From: Deltaproteobacteria bacterium
Lineage (GTDB): Bacteria > Myxococcota_A > UBA9042 > PHBI01
DNA: 64,000 nucleotides
Direction: 5' to 3'
Assembly (NCBI GenBank): GCA_020632715.1
Contig: JACKFA010000011.1
Location: 302,812-366,811 of the forward strand
Shown here: positions 43,112 to 51,539 of the stretch, piece by piece
Layout of the letters: each line of letters opens with the position of its first letter
Numbering within the stretch: position 1 is the first letter of the stretch
The notes under the pieces: model-generated
Seen by the model: the letters and a program-made list of their open reading frames with translations, nothing else
What the model was told of the DNA's origin: nothing
Databases searched by the model: none
Translations under genes and position numbers: made by a program

Positions 43112-44683
43112 ATGGATCGGTTTCAACAGCACTTCGAGCACCTGAAGCGCGCCGCCGCGGCCGTGGTCGAGCGCCGCGGGCTGAAGCGCCTCGAGTCCGA
43201 GGTCGTGTTCATCCTCGACGTCTCGCGCTCGATGTTCCCGATCTATCGCGCGCGCCTCGTGCAGGAGCTCGCGACGCAGCTCCTCGCGCTCTCGCTGAAC
43301 TTCGACGACGACGGCGTCATCCCCGCCTACGCCTTCGGCGATCGCTGCCGCCACCTCGGCGACCTCACCGTCGACGACTTCGTCGGCTACGTCGATCGCG
43401 AGGTGATCCGCACCGGCGCCGACTATCAGGTCCACTGCCGCTACGCGCCCGTCATCGACGACGTCTGCCGCTACTACTTCCCCGAGGACTGGGATCAGCC
43501 CGCGCTCGTCGAGTCCGTGGGGCGCCTCAAGCGGAAGGAGCAGGTCGTCTACCCGATGCTCTCGGCGCCGCGGGCCTACCCGGTCTTCGCGATCTTCGTG
43601 ACCGGCGGCGACTGCGAGGACATGGATCAGACGGCCGACCTCATCCGCCGCTCGAGCCGCCTCCCGATCTTCTGGCAGTTCGTGGGCCTCGCCCCGCCGG
43701 ACGAGCGGCGCGAGCGCTTCCGCTTCCTGCGCCGCCTCGACACGCTCGGCAACACCTACGTCGACAACTGCGGCTTCTTCGAGCCGAACGACGTCCGCAA
43801 CTCCGAGACCCTCTTCGACGGGCTCCTGAACGAGTTCCCGAGCTACCTCATGAAGCCCGCCGTCCAGGGGATGCTGCTGCCCGAGGAGATGGGCGGCAAG
43901 AACACCCGCGGCGAGCGCCGGAGCCCGGACGAGGAGGCGCAGGAGGTCAAGGACCTCGCCAAGCGCGACGTCGAGAGCGTCATCGTCGAGAAGCCGCGCG
44001 TCCGCGCCGAGGTCGACGCCGAGCGCGAGCGCGCGCTCCGGCAGGCGCGCATGGAGGAGGAGCGGCGCCGCGCCGAGCTCGAGAAGCACACGAGCATCGA
44101 CGCGATCCGCGCGAAGCTCGCCGAGGTCGAGTGGGTCGAGGGCACCATCGGCGGCGCCGGCAAGGCCGCCCCGCGCGCGGCCGCCCCGGTCGCCGTGAAG
44201 GAGGAGGAGGAGGAGGAGAGCGTCTCGCGGCGGCGTCGGCTGCGCCCGAGCGAGCAGCAGCCGGCGGCCGACGAAGGCGGCGACGACGATCCGGCCCGCC
44301 GGATCCGCGAGCGCATGGCGCGCCTCCGCGCGAAGCTCGCGGCGGTGGCCGGCGACGACGACGACGACGCCACGATCATGGGCAGCGTCCATCAGGAGAC
44401 GCGCGCCGCGGGCCCGCCCGCGCCGAGCCGCCCGCAGGCGCCCTCGCGCACGGCCGGCACGGTCATCCGCGACGCCGTGCCGTCGCCGCCGCCCTCGCGC
44501 ACGGCCGGCACGGTCATCCGCGACGCCGCGCCGCCCGAGTACGACGTGGCCGACGACTACGACGACGACGACGACGCCACCGCCCCCGGCATCGAGCGCC
44601 AGCGCCTCGAGGCGCAGCGCAGCCGGGAGCGGCGTGAGCCCCGCGTCCCGAGCCGCCCGCGGCGCCCCTGGGACGAGCGCTGA
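43112..44683 (+). CDS. TerF-like vWA protein with charged tail
   Basis: A 523-residue cytosolic protein. Residues 1-250 form a vWA of the TerF-like type: VVFILDVSRSMFPIYRARLVQ, GVIPAYAFGDRCRHLGDLT, PVFAIFVTGGDC and LPIFWQFVGLA. MIDAS DVSRS is intact. The remainder is Glu/Arg-rich coiled coil, then a disordered tail with repeats of AGTVIRDA and DDATIMG. Ter vWA proteins belong to tellurite/stress systems and work with TerD-type proteins, none of which is seen here. The vWA-kinase operon at 49-52 kb may be a partner. Start follows the strong promoter. Confidence 0.83.
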   Translation: MDRFQQHFEHLKRAAAAVVERRGLKRLESEVVFILDVSRSMFPIYRARLVQELATQLLALSLNFDDDGVIPAYAFGDRCRHLGDLTVDDFVGYVDREVIRTGADYQVHCRYAPVIDDVCRYYFPEDWDQPALVESVGRLKRKEQVVYPMLSAPRAYPVFAIFVTGGDCEDMDQTADLIRRSSRLPIFWQFVGLAPPDERRERFRFLRRLDTLGNTYVDNCGFFEPNDVRNSETLFDGLLNEFPSYLMKPAVQGMLLPEEMGGKNTRGERRSPDEEAQEVKDLAKRDVESVIVEKPRVRAEVDAERERALRQARMEEERRRAELEKHTSIDAIRAKLAEVEWVEGTIGGAGKAAPRAAAPVAVKEEEEEESVSRRRRLRPSEQQPAADEGGDDDPARRIRERMARLRAKLAAVAGDDDDDATIMGSVHQETRAAGPPAPSRPQAPSRTAGTVIRDAVPSPPPSRTAGTVIRDAAPPEYDVADDYDDDDDATAPGIERQRLEAQRSRERREPRVPSRPRRPWDER

Positions 44684-44738
44684 TCGGTGCCGGCCGCGCG
44701 CACGACGCCCGCCCCCGTCTCCGGTCCGAGGAACGTGA

Positions 44739-44873
44739 CCACGGAGACACGGAGACACGGAGGGAGGGCGGAGAGGGCGCGGTGAGCGCTTCGCGGCCCT
44801 CGGCCCGCGCGCTCGAGCACGGAGCGCGGGCCGTCCTCGCTCCCTCCGTGCCCTCCCCTCCTCCGTGTCTCCC
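44739..44873. repeat. Inverted pair of GGAGACACGG elements at convergent ends
   Basis: A left arm CCACGGAGACACGGAG (from 44739) and a right arm CTCCCTCCGTG...CTCCGTGTCTCC (to 44873) run in opposite directions around a roughly 70-base GC-rich centre. It fills the tail-to-tail gap between the TerF-like gene and gor. No gene is visible here. Confidence 0.75.
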
Positions 44874-44910
44874 ACCTCTCGTTCCGCAGGCACCCGTCGA
44901 GCCCGAACGC

Positions 44911-46272
44911 CTAGCTCACCGCGGTCCTGAGCGTCACGAACTCCTCGGCGGCGGTCGGGTGGATCCCGAGCGTCGCGTCGAGCTGCGCCTTCGTCACGCC
45001 GCACGTGAGCGCGACCGCGAGCCCCTGCACGATCTCGCCCGCCTCCTCGCCGACCATGTGGAAGCCGAGCACGCGGTCGGTCGCGCCGTCCACGACCACC
45101 TTCACGAAGGTCTTGTGGAAGACCCCCGACAGCGTGTGGCGCATCGGCGTGAAGCTCGACTTGTAGACCCGCACGTCCTCGTGGGTCTTCCGCGCGGCGG
45201 CCTCGCCGAGGCCGACCGTCCCGACCGTCGGGTTCGTGAAGACCGCGGTCGGCACGATGTCGGGGTCGAACGGCCGCGCCTTGTCGTCACCCGCGAAGAG
45301 GCGCCGCGCCACGAACTGTCCCTGCGCGAGCGCGACCGGCGTGAGCTGGTCGCCCCCCGCGACGTCGCCGACCGCGTAGATGTGCTCGACGCTCGTGCGG
45401 AGGTGCTCGTCGACCGCGACGGCGCCGCCCTCTCGGAGCGCGACCCCCGCCGCCTCGAGCCCGAGCCCGTCCGTGTTCGGGACGCGCCCGCACGCGCACG
45501 CGACCATGTCCGCCTCGATCTCGAGGCCGTCGTCGAGCGTGGCGACGACGCTGTCGCCGCGCTTCTCGACGAGCGACACCTGGCGATGCAGGTGGAGCCG
45601 CACGCCGCTCGCGGCGAGCCCCTCACCGACCGCCTCGCGCACGTCGTCGTCGAAGCTGTCGGGCAGGAGCAGCGGCCAGCGGTGCACGAGCGAGACCTGG
45701 ACCCCGAGGCGGCCGAAGATCCCCGCGAACTCGGCCCCGATGTAGCCGCCACCGATGATGACGAGCCGCCGCGGCAGCTCCGGCAGCGTGAAGAAGTCGT
45801 CCGAGAACGCGAGCAGGTCGGCGCCCGGGAAGCGCGGCACGACCGGCCGCCCGCCCGTCGCGACGAGCACGTGGCGCGCGCTCACCTCGCGGTCGCCGAC
45901 CCGCAGGGTGTGGGCGTCGACGAAGCGCCCGCGACCGTGGTGGATCGTGACCCCGGCGGCCTCGAGGAGCCGCTGGTAGGCCCCGTTCAGGCGGTGGATC
46001 TCCCCGTCCTTGCGGTCGCGCAGCGTGTTCCACGAGAAGGCCGGGGATCCGAGGGTCCAGCCGTAGCCGGCCGCCTCGTGGAAGGCGTCCGCGTAGCTCG
46101 CGCCGTAGACGAAGAGCTTCTTCGGCACGCACCCCACGTTCACGCAGGTGCCGCCGAGGCGCGCGTCCTCGCAGATCCCCACCTTCGCGCCGAGCGACGC
46201 CGCGATGCGCGCGGCGCGCACGCCGCCCGAGCCCGCCCCGATCACGAAGAAGTCGTAGTCCGCTCGCTCCAC
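44911..46272 (-). CDS. gor: Glutathione-disulfide reductase
   Basis: A 453-residue flavoenzyme that reduces oxidised glutathione with NADPH. FAD motif VIGAGSGGVRAAR; redox pair CVNVGCVPKK (Cys43, Cys48); NADP motif VIIGGGYIGAEFAG; C-terminal HPTAAEEFVTLR. The NADPH-binding and HPTAxEE ending match glutathione reductase rather than lipoamide dehydrogenase. GTG 46272 follows GGAG. It is divergent from the 46416 operon. Presence of glutathione metabolism supports a proteobacterial-like host. Confidence 0.93.
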   Translation of the reverse strand: MERADYDFFVIGAGSGGVRAARIAASLGAKVGICEDARLGGTCVNVGCVPKKLFVYGASYADAFHEAAGYGWTLGSPAFSWNTLRDRKDGEIHRLNGAYQRLLEAAGVTIHHGRGRFVDAHTLRVGDREVSARHVLVATGGRPVVPRFPGADLLAFSDDFFTLPELPRRLVIIGGGYIGAEFAGIFGRLGVQVSLVHRWPLLLPDSFDDDVREAVGEGLAASGVRLHLHRQVSLVEKRGDSVVATLDDGLEIEADMVACACGRVPNTDGLGLEAAGVALREGGAVAVDEHLRTSVEHIYAVGDVAGGDQLTPVALAQGQFVARRLFAGDDKARPFDPDIVPTAVFTNPTVGTVGLGEAAARKTHEDVRVYKSSFTPMRHTLSGVFHKTFVKVVVDGATDRVLGFHMVGEEAGEIVQGLAVALTCGVTKAQLDATLGIHPTAAEEFVTLRTAVS

Positions 46273-46415
46273 GGGAACTCCTCTTGGCTTCTGGCTGGTT
46301 TCGCCGCGCTGTGGTATCGACGCGAGCCACATCACGCGCCGGCGACGCTAGCACATTCGCGACCAACGCGACCGGCGCTCGCGACCCCGCCTCGCGACCG
46401 TCCCCTGGAGAAGCC

Positions 46416-47207
46416 ATGCGACGCACCCTGCTCGTGGCCACGCTCACCGCGCCCCTGGCGCTCCTCGGCGCGTGCGGCAAGGACGCCCCCGCGCCCACCT
46501 CCGAGACCCCGGGCGCGATGGCCCAGGCCCTCGAGGCCCCGCCCGCGCCGACGTCTCCGGCCGGTGGCGCCGCGAGCGGCGCGCTCCCCGCGGGGCACCC
46601 GCCCATCGGCGGCGCCGCGACCCCGCCGCCGGGCCCCGTCGACCCGAGCGCCCCGCTCCCGCCGGGCCACCCGCCCATCGGTGGCGGCGCGGCTCCCGCT
46701 CCCGCCCCCGGTGGCGCCGCAGGCGGCGACGAGGTCGCGGCCGGCCCCATCGACGTCGGCGGCGTGCACCTCGTGCCGCCCGGCCCCTGGATGCCCGAGC
46801 GCCCCGCGAGCTCGATGCGGCTCGCGCAGTACCGCCTGCCCCCGGCCGCCGGCGACACGGCGCCCGCGGTCGTGACGGTCATCGTCGCAGGCGGCGACGC
46901 GCAGTCGAACATCACGCGCTGGGTCGGCCAGTTCGAGGGGTCGCCCGAGCCGCGCGTCGAGTCGTGGGACGCCGGCGGCCGCAAGGTCACGCTCGTCCGC
47001 ATCGCGGGCGCGTTCGCGCAGCCGAACATGCAGATGAACGGGCCGGCCGGCCCGGCGACGCCCGGGATGGTGATGCTCGCGCTGATCGTGCCGACCGACG
47101 ACGGCCAGAGCGTGTTCGTGAAGGGCACGGGCCCCGAGGCGACGATGAACGCCGCGGAGCTCGGCTTCCGCGCGCTCGTCGCGTCCCCGGTGAAGGGCGG
47201 CGAATGA
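46416..47207 (+). CDS. Pro/Gly-rich lipoprotein with GHPPIGG repeats
   Basis: A 263-residue lipoprotein with lipobox LGAC. The linker is Ala/Pro-rich and includes two repeats of Pro-x-Gly-His-Pro-Pro-Ile-Gly-Gly. A 150-residue beta domain follows (GVHLVPPGPWMPERPASSMRLAQYRLP). No family is recognised; a lipid or ligand binder is possible. GGAGAAG precedes ATG 46416. The stop overlaps the next gene (ATGA), so it is the first gene of a three-gene coupled operon. Confidence 0.82.
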   Translation: MRRTLLVATLTAPLALLGACGKDAPAPTSETPGAMAQALEAPPAPTSPAGGAASGALPAGHPPIGGAATPPPGPVDPSAPLPPGHPPIGGGAAPAPAPGGAAGGDEVAAGPIDVGGVHLVPPGPWMPERPASSMRLAQYRLPPAAGDTAPAVVTVIVAGGDAQSNITRWVGQFEGSPEPRVESWDAGGRKVTLVRIAGAFAQPNMQMNGPAGPATPGMVMLALIVPTDDGQSVFVKGTGPEATMNAAELGFRALVASPVKGGE

Positions 47208-47974
47208 CGCGCTGGATCCCCGTCGCCGTGGGGATCGTCGGCCTCGCGATCCTCGCGACCCTGGCCGTGAAGAACCTGCGCGGGCCGATCGAGGCGGAGC
47301 TCCTCCACGGCGCGCGCTCAGCGCTCGGGCAGGTCGCCGGCAGCGACTCGCTCCAGGTCACCGCCGAGGGCTGCGACCTGACGCTCCGCGGCGTCGTGCA
47401 GGACGCCGCCACGCGCGATCGGGCGCGCGCCGCCGTCGCGGCCGTGAACGGCGTTCACGCCGTGAAGGACGCGGTGAGCGTGGTCCCGCGGCCCGCGCCG
47501 CCGCCGCCGGAGCCGAAGGTCGAGGAGCCGCCGCCCGGCGCGGTCGCGGTGACGATCACGCGCAACGACGCAGGCGACTTCACGTTCAGCGGGGTGGCGC
47601 CGAACCAGGCGGTGCGGAACGCCTGGATCGAGCAGGCGCGGCGCGGCGCGGGGAGTCATCAGGTGGTGGACGAGCTCACGGTGAGCAACGAGCCCGACGC
47701 GCGCCAGATGGGCTCCGCGGTGATCTCCGCCCTCCGCTACCTGCCGAGCCTCGAGCGCGGCCGCATCGACGCCGGCCTCGACCGCATCGCCATCCGCGGC
47801 TTCACCGACCGCGCCGGCCGCGACGAGCAGCTCCGCGGCTCCCTGCAGCGCCTCGTCGACCAGGACTTCGTCATCGACGTGCGCCTCTCACTCCCCGGGC
47901 AGCGGCTCGAAGCGCCGCCGACCCCGTCCGGCGCGCCCGACGCGACCGCTCCCCCCTCGGAGGTGTCTCCGTGA
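47204..47974 (+). CDS. BON-domain membrane-anchored protein
   Basis: A 256-residue protein. The N-terminal helix (WIPVAVGIVGLAILATLAV) anchors it. A first BON domain (about 46-95: SLQVTAEGCDLTLRGVVQDAATRDRARAAVAAVNGVHAVKDAVSV) is clear. A second degenerate copy and a small alpha/beta segment follow; the pattern resembles the ArfA N-terminal region, with no OmpA peptidoglycan-binding site. BON domains often bind phospholipid or peptidoglycan. It is coupled on both sides. A copy of the 15-bp palindrome lies inside, encoding the BON turn. Confidence 0.84.
   Translation: MTRWIPVAVGIVGLAILATLAVKNLRGPIEAELLHGARSALGQVAGSDSLQVTAEGCDLTLRGVVQDAATRDRARAAVAAVNGVHAVKDAVSVVPRPAPPPPEPKVEEPPPGAVAVTITRNDAGDFTFSGVAPNQAVRNAWIEQARRGAGSHQVVDELTVSNEPDARQMGSAVISALRYLPSLERGRIDAGLDRIAIRGFTDRAGRDEQLRGSLQRLVDQDFVIDVRLSLPGQRLEAPPTPSGAPDATAPPSEVSP
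47443..47459. repeat. GTGAACG-N-CGTTCAC palindrome in BON gene
   Basis: CGTGAACG-G-CGTTCACG is a perfect 8+1+8 palindrome, encoding part of Val-Asn-Gly-Val-His. Confidence 0.8.
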
Positions 47975-49203
47975 TGTACCTCGTGACGCAGATGATCGGC
48001 TACCTCGTGGTGGCGGCCCTGTTCGGCGCCGTCGTCGGCTGGTGGACGCGCGCGACGTGGCGGCGCGCGCCCCGGCGGCGGCCGGCGCGCCCGCGAAGGA
48101 CGGCCCGCCGCCCCGGTGCCGGGGTGAGCGCCGCCGAGGAGCCGCGGGGCGCGAAGAAGGACGCCGAGAAGGCGCGCGCCGCGCAGAAGAAGGCCGAGGC
48201 GGCCGCGAGTGACGCGCAGAAGAAGGCGGACGCCGCCGCCGAGGCGCTGAAGAAGGCCGAGGAGGGCGCCGCCGCCGCGAAGAAGACGCTCGGCGCGAAG
48301 GACGAGGAGCTCACGAAGGCCGGCGCGCGGCTCGCGGAGCTCGAGCGGCAGCACGGCGACCTGAACCTCGAGGCGGACGCGCTCCGGCGGAAGGTCGCGG
48401 AGCTCGAGGCCAAGCCGCCGAAGACGGTGCCCGCGCCGGCGCCCGAGGCGCCCGAGGCGAGCGCGGTGGCGGGCGAGGCCGAGCGGGCGGCCGCGACGGA
48501 GACGGCGGCCGAGCTCGAGCGGGTCCGGGGCGCGCTCCGCGAGGCGGAGGCGGCCCGGGACGCCCTGAAGACCGAGGTGAGCGAGAAGGAGGCGACGCTC
48601 GCGGCGCAGGCCGCGGCGGCGGTGGAGACGGAGCAGCGCCACCGGCAGACGCAGGACGAGCTCGACCTCATGCGCGAGCGGGTGAAGGCGCTCGAGACGT
48701 CGACGACGCTCCCGCAGATGCCGGCGCTCGACGAGGCGCCGGCGGAGGCGCCCGAGGCGCCGGCGGTGGTCGACACGCTCGACACGTCGGTGGTGGACGA
48801 GGCGCGGGCGGCCGCGCGCGAGGCCGAGACGGCGCGCGACGAGGCGCGCTCGGCGCTCGCGCGGGCCGAGGCGGAGCTCGCGAGCAAGGCGGCGGAGGTC
48901 GCGCGGGTCGAGGAGGCGCGCGCGGCGAGCTCGCGCGAGGCCGAGGAGCTCCGGATCCGCGTCGCGACGCTCGAGTCGCGCGTGCAGGCGGCGGAGTCGA
49001 AGGCCGCCGCGGCGGCCGACGGGGGGCTCGAGGAGAGCGACGCCGAGCTCGCGCTGGCGATGCGCTCGGGCGCGCGCGTCCCGTCCCACACGGCGAAGCT
49101 CGTGGCGCTGCGCGTCGACCACAAGAAGACGATAACGCAGCTCGAGGAGGCGCTCGCGAAGCTCGCGGCGGCGGAAGAGGAGCTCGCGAAGCTGCGGGGC
49201 TGA
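47974..49203 (+). CDS. Membrane-anchored coiled-coil protein
   Basis: A 409-residue protein. One N-terminal transmembrane helix (MIGYLVVAALFGAVVGWWTRATW) is followed by a basic linker and a long Ala/Glu/Lys-rich coiled coil. The coiled coil breaks at a Pro/Glu stretch near 138-155 and at another near 250. The tail (AKLVALRVDHKKTITQLEEALAKL) continues the coil. No enzymatic domain is visible. GGAGGT lies upstream; ATG 47974 overlaps the BON stop (TGATG). It probably bridges the inner membrane and a cytosolic or periplasmic structure. Confidence 0.82.
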   Translation: MYLVTQMIGYLVVAALFGAVVGWWTRATWRRAPRRRPARPRRTARRPGAGVSAAEEPRGAKKDAEKARAAQKKAEAAASDAQKKADAAAEALKKAEEGAAAAKKTLGAKDEELTKAGARLAELERQHGDLNLEADALRRKVAELEAKPPKTVPAPAPEAPEASAVAGEAERAAATETAAELERVRGALREAEAARDALKTEVSEKEATLAAQAAAAVETEQRHRQTQDELDLMRERVKALETSTTLPQMPALDEAPAEAPEAPAVVDTLDTSVVDEARAAAREAETARDEARSALARAEAELASKAAEVARVEEARAASSREAEELRIRVATLESRVQAAESKAAAAADGGLEESDAELALAMRSGARVPSHTAKLVALRVDHKKTITQLEEALAKLAAAEEELAKLRG

Positions 49204-49265
49204 GCGGGCCGAGTGGGCTGAGCGCGCGCAGACGGGGCGCGTCATGGACCCGATGAACGCAGTCG

Positions 49266-49362
49266 GGAGACACGGAGACACGGAGGGGCACGGAGGGGAG
49301 AGCCCTGGCCCCTCTCCCTCCCTCCTCCCTCCTCCCTCCTCCCTCCGTGTCTCCGTGTCTCC
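49266..49362. terminator. 21-bp perfect inverted repeat at convergent ends
   Basis: The arm at 49266-49286 (GGAGACACGGAGACACGGA and two more bases) pairs perfectly with its reverse complement at 49342-49362. A 55-base C-rich loop lies between. It fills the gap between the coiled-coil gene and the kinase. A run of six A (plus strand) follows the right arm. It could stop transcription from either side. Confidence 0.6.
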
Positions 49363-49384
49363 GTGGTAAAAAACCCAACCATGC

Positions 49385-50725
49385 TCAGCCACTTAGCCCA
49401 GCGTCCAGCGGCACCCCCGGCGCGACCCCGTAGCCCCGCCACCCGCCGTCGAAGTCCACCACCAGCGCCCGCGGCGCGCCGTCGGGGCCCGTGAGCTCGA
49501 ACGACGCGCGCTGCCCGTCGAGGCGCGCGTCCACGACCTCGTAGCCGTCGAGCTCCGGCGCGCGCAGCTGGTGCACGAGCCCCGGGCCCGGGAAGGCGAA
49601 GAGCCACGCCCCCGCCGGCGTGCGCTGCACGGCGAGGCCCGCGTGGAGGCTCGTCGCGAAGGGCAGCGCCTGGCAGAGCGGGCGCGTCGTCGCGAAGAGC
49701 TCGTGGCCGAGCGCGCGGACGCGGATCTCCACCACCTGCGCGCCCACGAGCGCGAAGAGGCGGCCATCCGGGTGCGCCGCGACCGCCCCCGCGGCGAGGT
49801 CGAGCGGCACCGCGCGCCCCGTGGCGGCGTCCGTCAGGCGCACGCGCCCCCGCTCGAGCGCGATGACCACGCCGTCCCGCGGCCGCGGTCGCACCGTCGG
49901 GAGCGGCGCGGCCGCGACGAGCGCGCTCACCAGCAGCGGCGCGCGCTCCCCGCGGTCGAGGGTCGCGACGAGCCAGGCGCGGAGCGGCTCGGCGATGGCC
50001 GAGGGCGCCATGAGCCGCGACGGCGGCAGCGTCACCTCGGGCCGGAAGGCCGACGCGTTCGCGAGCATCCGCGCGTCGAGCGTCTTCAGCGACGGGTGCG
50101 CGCCGCGGTACGGGTGCACCCCGACGAGCAGCTGGAACGCGAGCACGGCGAACGAAAACCAGTCGGTGTCCGCGCCGAACCGCCCGGGCGGCGCGTGCCG
50201 GTCGCGGACGGCGTCCATCACCGCGGTCGCCGGGAAGCCCGGCGCCTGCCAGCTGTCGACGTCGATGAGGTAGGGCGTCCGGAGGTCGTCCGCCACGAGC
50301 ACGTTGAGGGGGTTCAGGTCGACGACCGCGAGCCCGAGCGCGTGCGCGCGGCCGAGCACCTCCGCGAGCCCGCTGAGCACGGCGTGCACGTGCTCCGGCC
50401 CGACCCCGCGCGCGTCGCGGAAGGCGCGCGCGAAGAGCCGGCAGAGCGGCGTCGCCCCGGCGAGGAACGGCGCCTCGAAGCCGACGACGGCGCCGCTGTC
50501 GGGGTCGCGCAGGAGCCCCGTCGGCGCGAGGACGCGCGCGTCGCCGATCTGCGCGAGCAGCGCCGCCTTCGCCGGCGCGAGCGCCCGCGCCGGGTCGTGG
50601 TAGAGCTTGAACGCGCGGCCCCCCTGCGCGTAGACCCGCCCCTCGCCGCCCTCGGCGACGAAGTCGCGGCTCGACAGGGCGACGGCGCGGCCGGTGTCGT
50701 CGAGGACGGTGAGCGGGCGGGTCAT
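49385..50725 (-). CDS. Protein kinase (TerY-P/YegI type) with C-terminal beta domain
   Basis: A 446-residue protein. The kinase part (1-250) has Gly loop FVAEGGEGRVYA, beta3 Lys in AFKLYHD, catalytic DLNPLNVLV, and DVD in place of DFG (YLIDVDSW), so catalysis is likely. DWFSFAVLAFQLLVGVHPYRG is the C-lobe. The final 170 residues form a propeller-like beta domain. Family members sit beside vWA and PP2C proteins in Ter and Yeg systems. No PP2C gene is in this window. AAGGAG precedes the ATG. It is the last gene of a three-gene operon. Confidence 0.82.
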   Translation of the reverse strand: MTRPLTVLDDTGRAVALSSRDFVAEGGEGRVYAQGGRAFKLYHDPARALAPAKAALLAQIGDARVLAPTGLLRDPDSGAVVGFEAPFLAGATPLCRLFARAFRDARGVGPEHVHAVLSGLAEVLGRAHALGLAVVDLNPLNVLVADDLRTPYLIDVDSWQAPGFPATAVMDAVRDRHAPPGRFGADTDWFSFAVLAFQLLVGVHPYRGAHPSLKTLDARMLANASAFRPEVTLPPSRLMAPSAIAEPLRAWLVATLDRGERAPLLVSALVAAAPLPTVRPRPRDGVVIALERGRVRLTDAATGRAVPLDLAAGAVAAHPDGRLFALVGAQVVEIRVRALGHELFATTRPLCQALPFATSLHAGLAVQRTPAGAWLFAFPGPGLVHQLRAPELDGYEVVDARLDGQRASFELTGPDGAPRALVVDFDGGWRGYGVAPGVPLDAGLSG

Positions 50726-50750
50726 GGTCGGGCTCCTTCGAGCGTCAGGG

Positions 50751-51497
50751 TCACGGGGTCTGGAGGCGCGAGGGGCCGCCGGTCCCGAGGCAGATCGACT
50801 GCGCGTAGATGCTGCGCGACACGAAGTCCGCGAGGCCCGCGAGGGTCTTCGCGTCGGCGCGCGCGAGGTCGACGTAGTGGTCGAAGCCGGCCGCCGCCGA
50901 GAGCTGCATCAGGTACGCCCCCACCCCCGACGACGCCGTGTTGACGCCCACGAGCACCGTCACGACCGACTCGAGCGCCTCGCCGGACACGGCCTCCGCG
51001 ACGGCGCGCGAGAGCGCCTTCGCGTCGAGCGTCGAGGCGTTGTCCTCGCCGTCGGTGATGACGACCACGAGCCCGTTCACGGCCATCCCGGCGCGCGTGA
51101 GCCCGTCGGCGTAGGTCGTCATCGCGGTGACCGCGTTGTGGGCGGCGTCGTAGAGGGCGGTCGCGCCGCCGATGGCGAGCGCGTCGTCGTAGTCGCGCGG
51201 GCCGATGTCGGAGAGCGGCTTGAAGCCGTGCACCTCGTTCACGCGGTTGTCGAAGCTGACCGCGCGCAGCATCAGGTGGTCGGCCCGCGGCGAGAGGCGG
51301 CACGCCTCGGCGACCGAGCGCATGACGCCCTCGATGTCGCGCTCGAAGCCGGAGACCGAGCCGGACACGTCGGCGACGATGGACACGAGCGTCCACTCGC
51401 TCGCGCCGAGCGCGCCGAGGCGGGTGCCGGAGAAGCCGTACGCGGAGCCGGCGAGGGTGAAGTGGGCGACGCGGGAGTTGGGGTCGAAGATCGGCAT
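50751..51497 (-). CDS. TerY-like vWA protein
   Basis: A 248-residue cytosolic vWA protein with no signal peptide. MIDAS DVSGS (43-47), GATALYDA and VVITDGEDN are intact, so metal-dependent partner binding is expected. The layout resembles TerY/YegL proteins. It lies 25 bases upstream of the kinase and 42 bases downstream of the nicotinamidase-like gene on the same strand, so it is co-transcribed. AAGGAG precedes ATG 51497. It probably scaffolds kinase substrates. Confidence 0.88.
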   Translation of the reverse strand: MPIFDPNSRVAHFTLAGSAYGFSGTRLGALGASEWTLVSIVADVSGSVSGFERDIEGVMRSVAEACRLSPRADHLMLRAVSFDNRVNEVHGFKPLSDIGPRDYDDALAIGGATALYDAAHNAVTAMTTYADGLTRAGMAVNGLVVVITDGEDNASTLDAKALSRAVAEAVSGEALESVVTVLVGVNTASSGVGAYLMQLSAAAGFDHYVDLARADAKTLAGLADFVSRSIYAQSICLGTGGPSRLQTP

Positions 51498-51539
51498 GGT
51501 GACGTGCTCCTTGGGGTGTCGAGCGGGTGGCGCGCGCGG

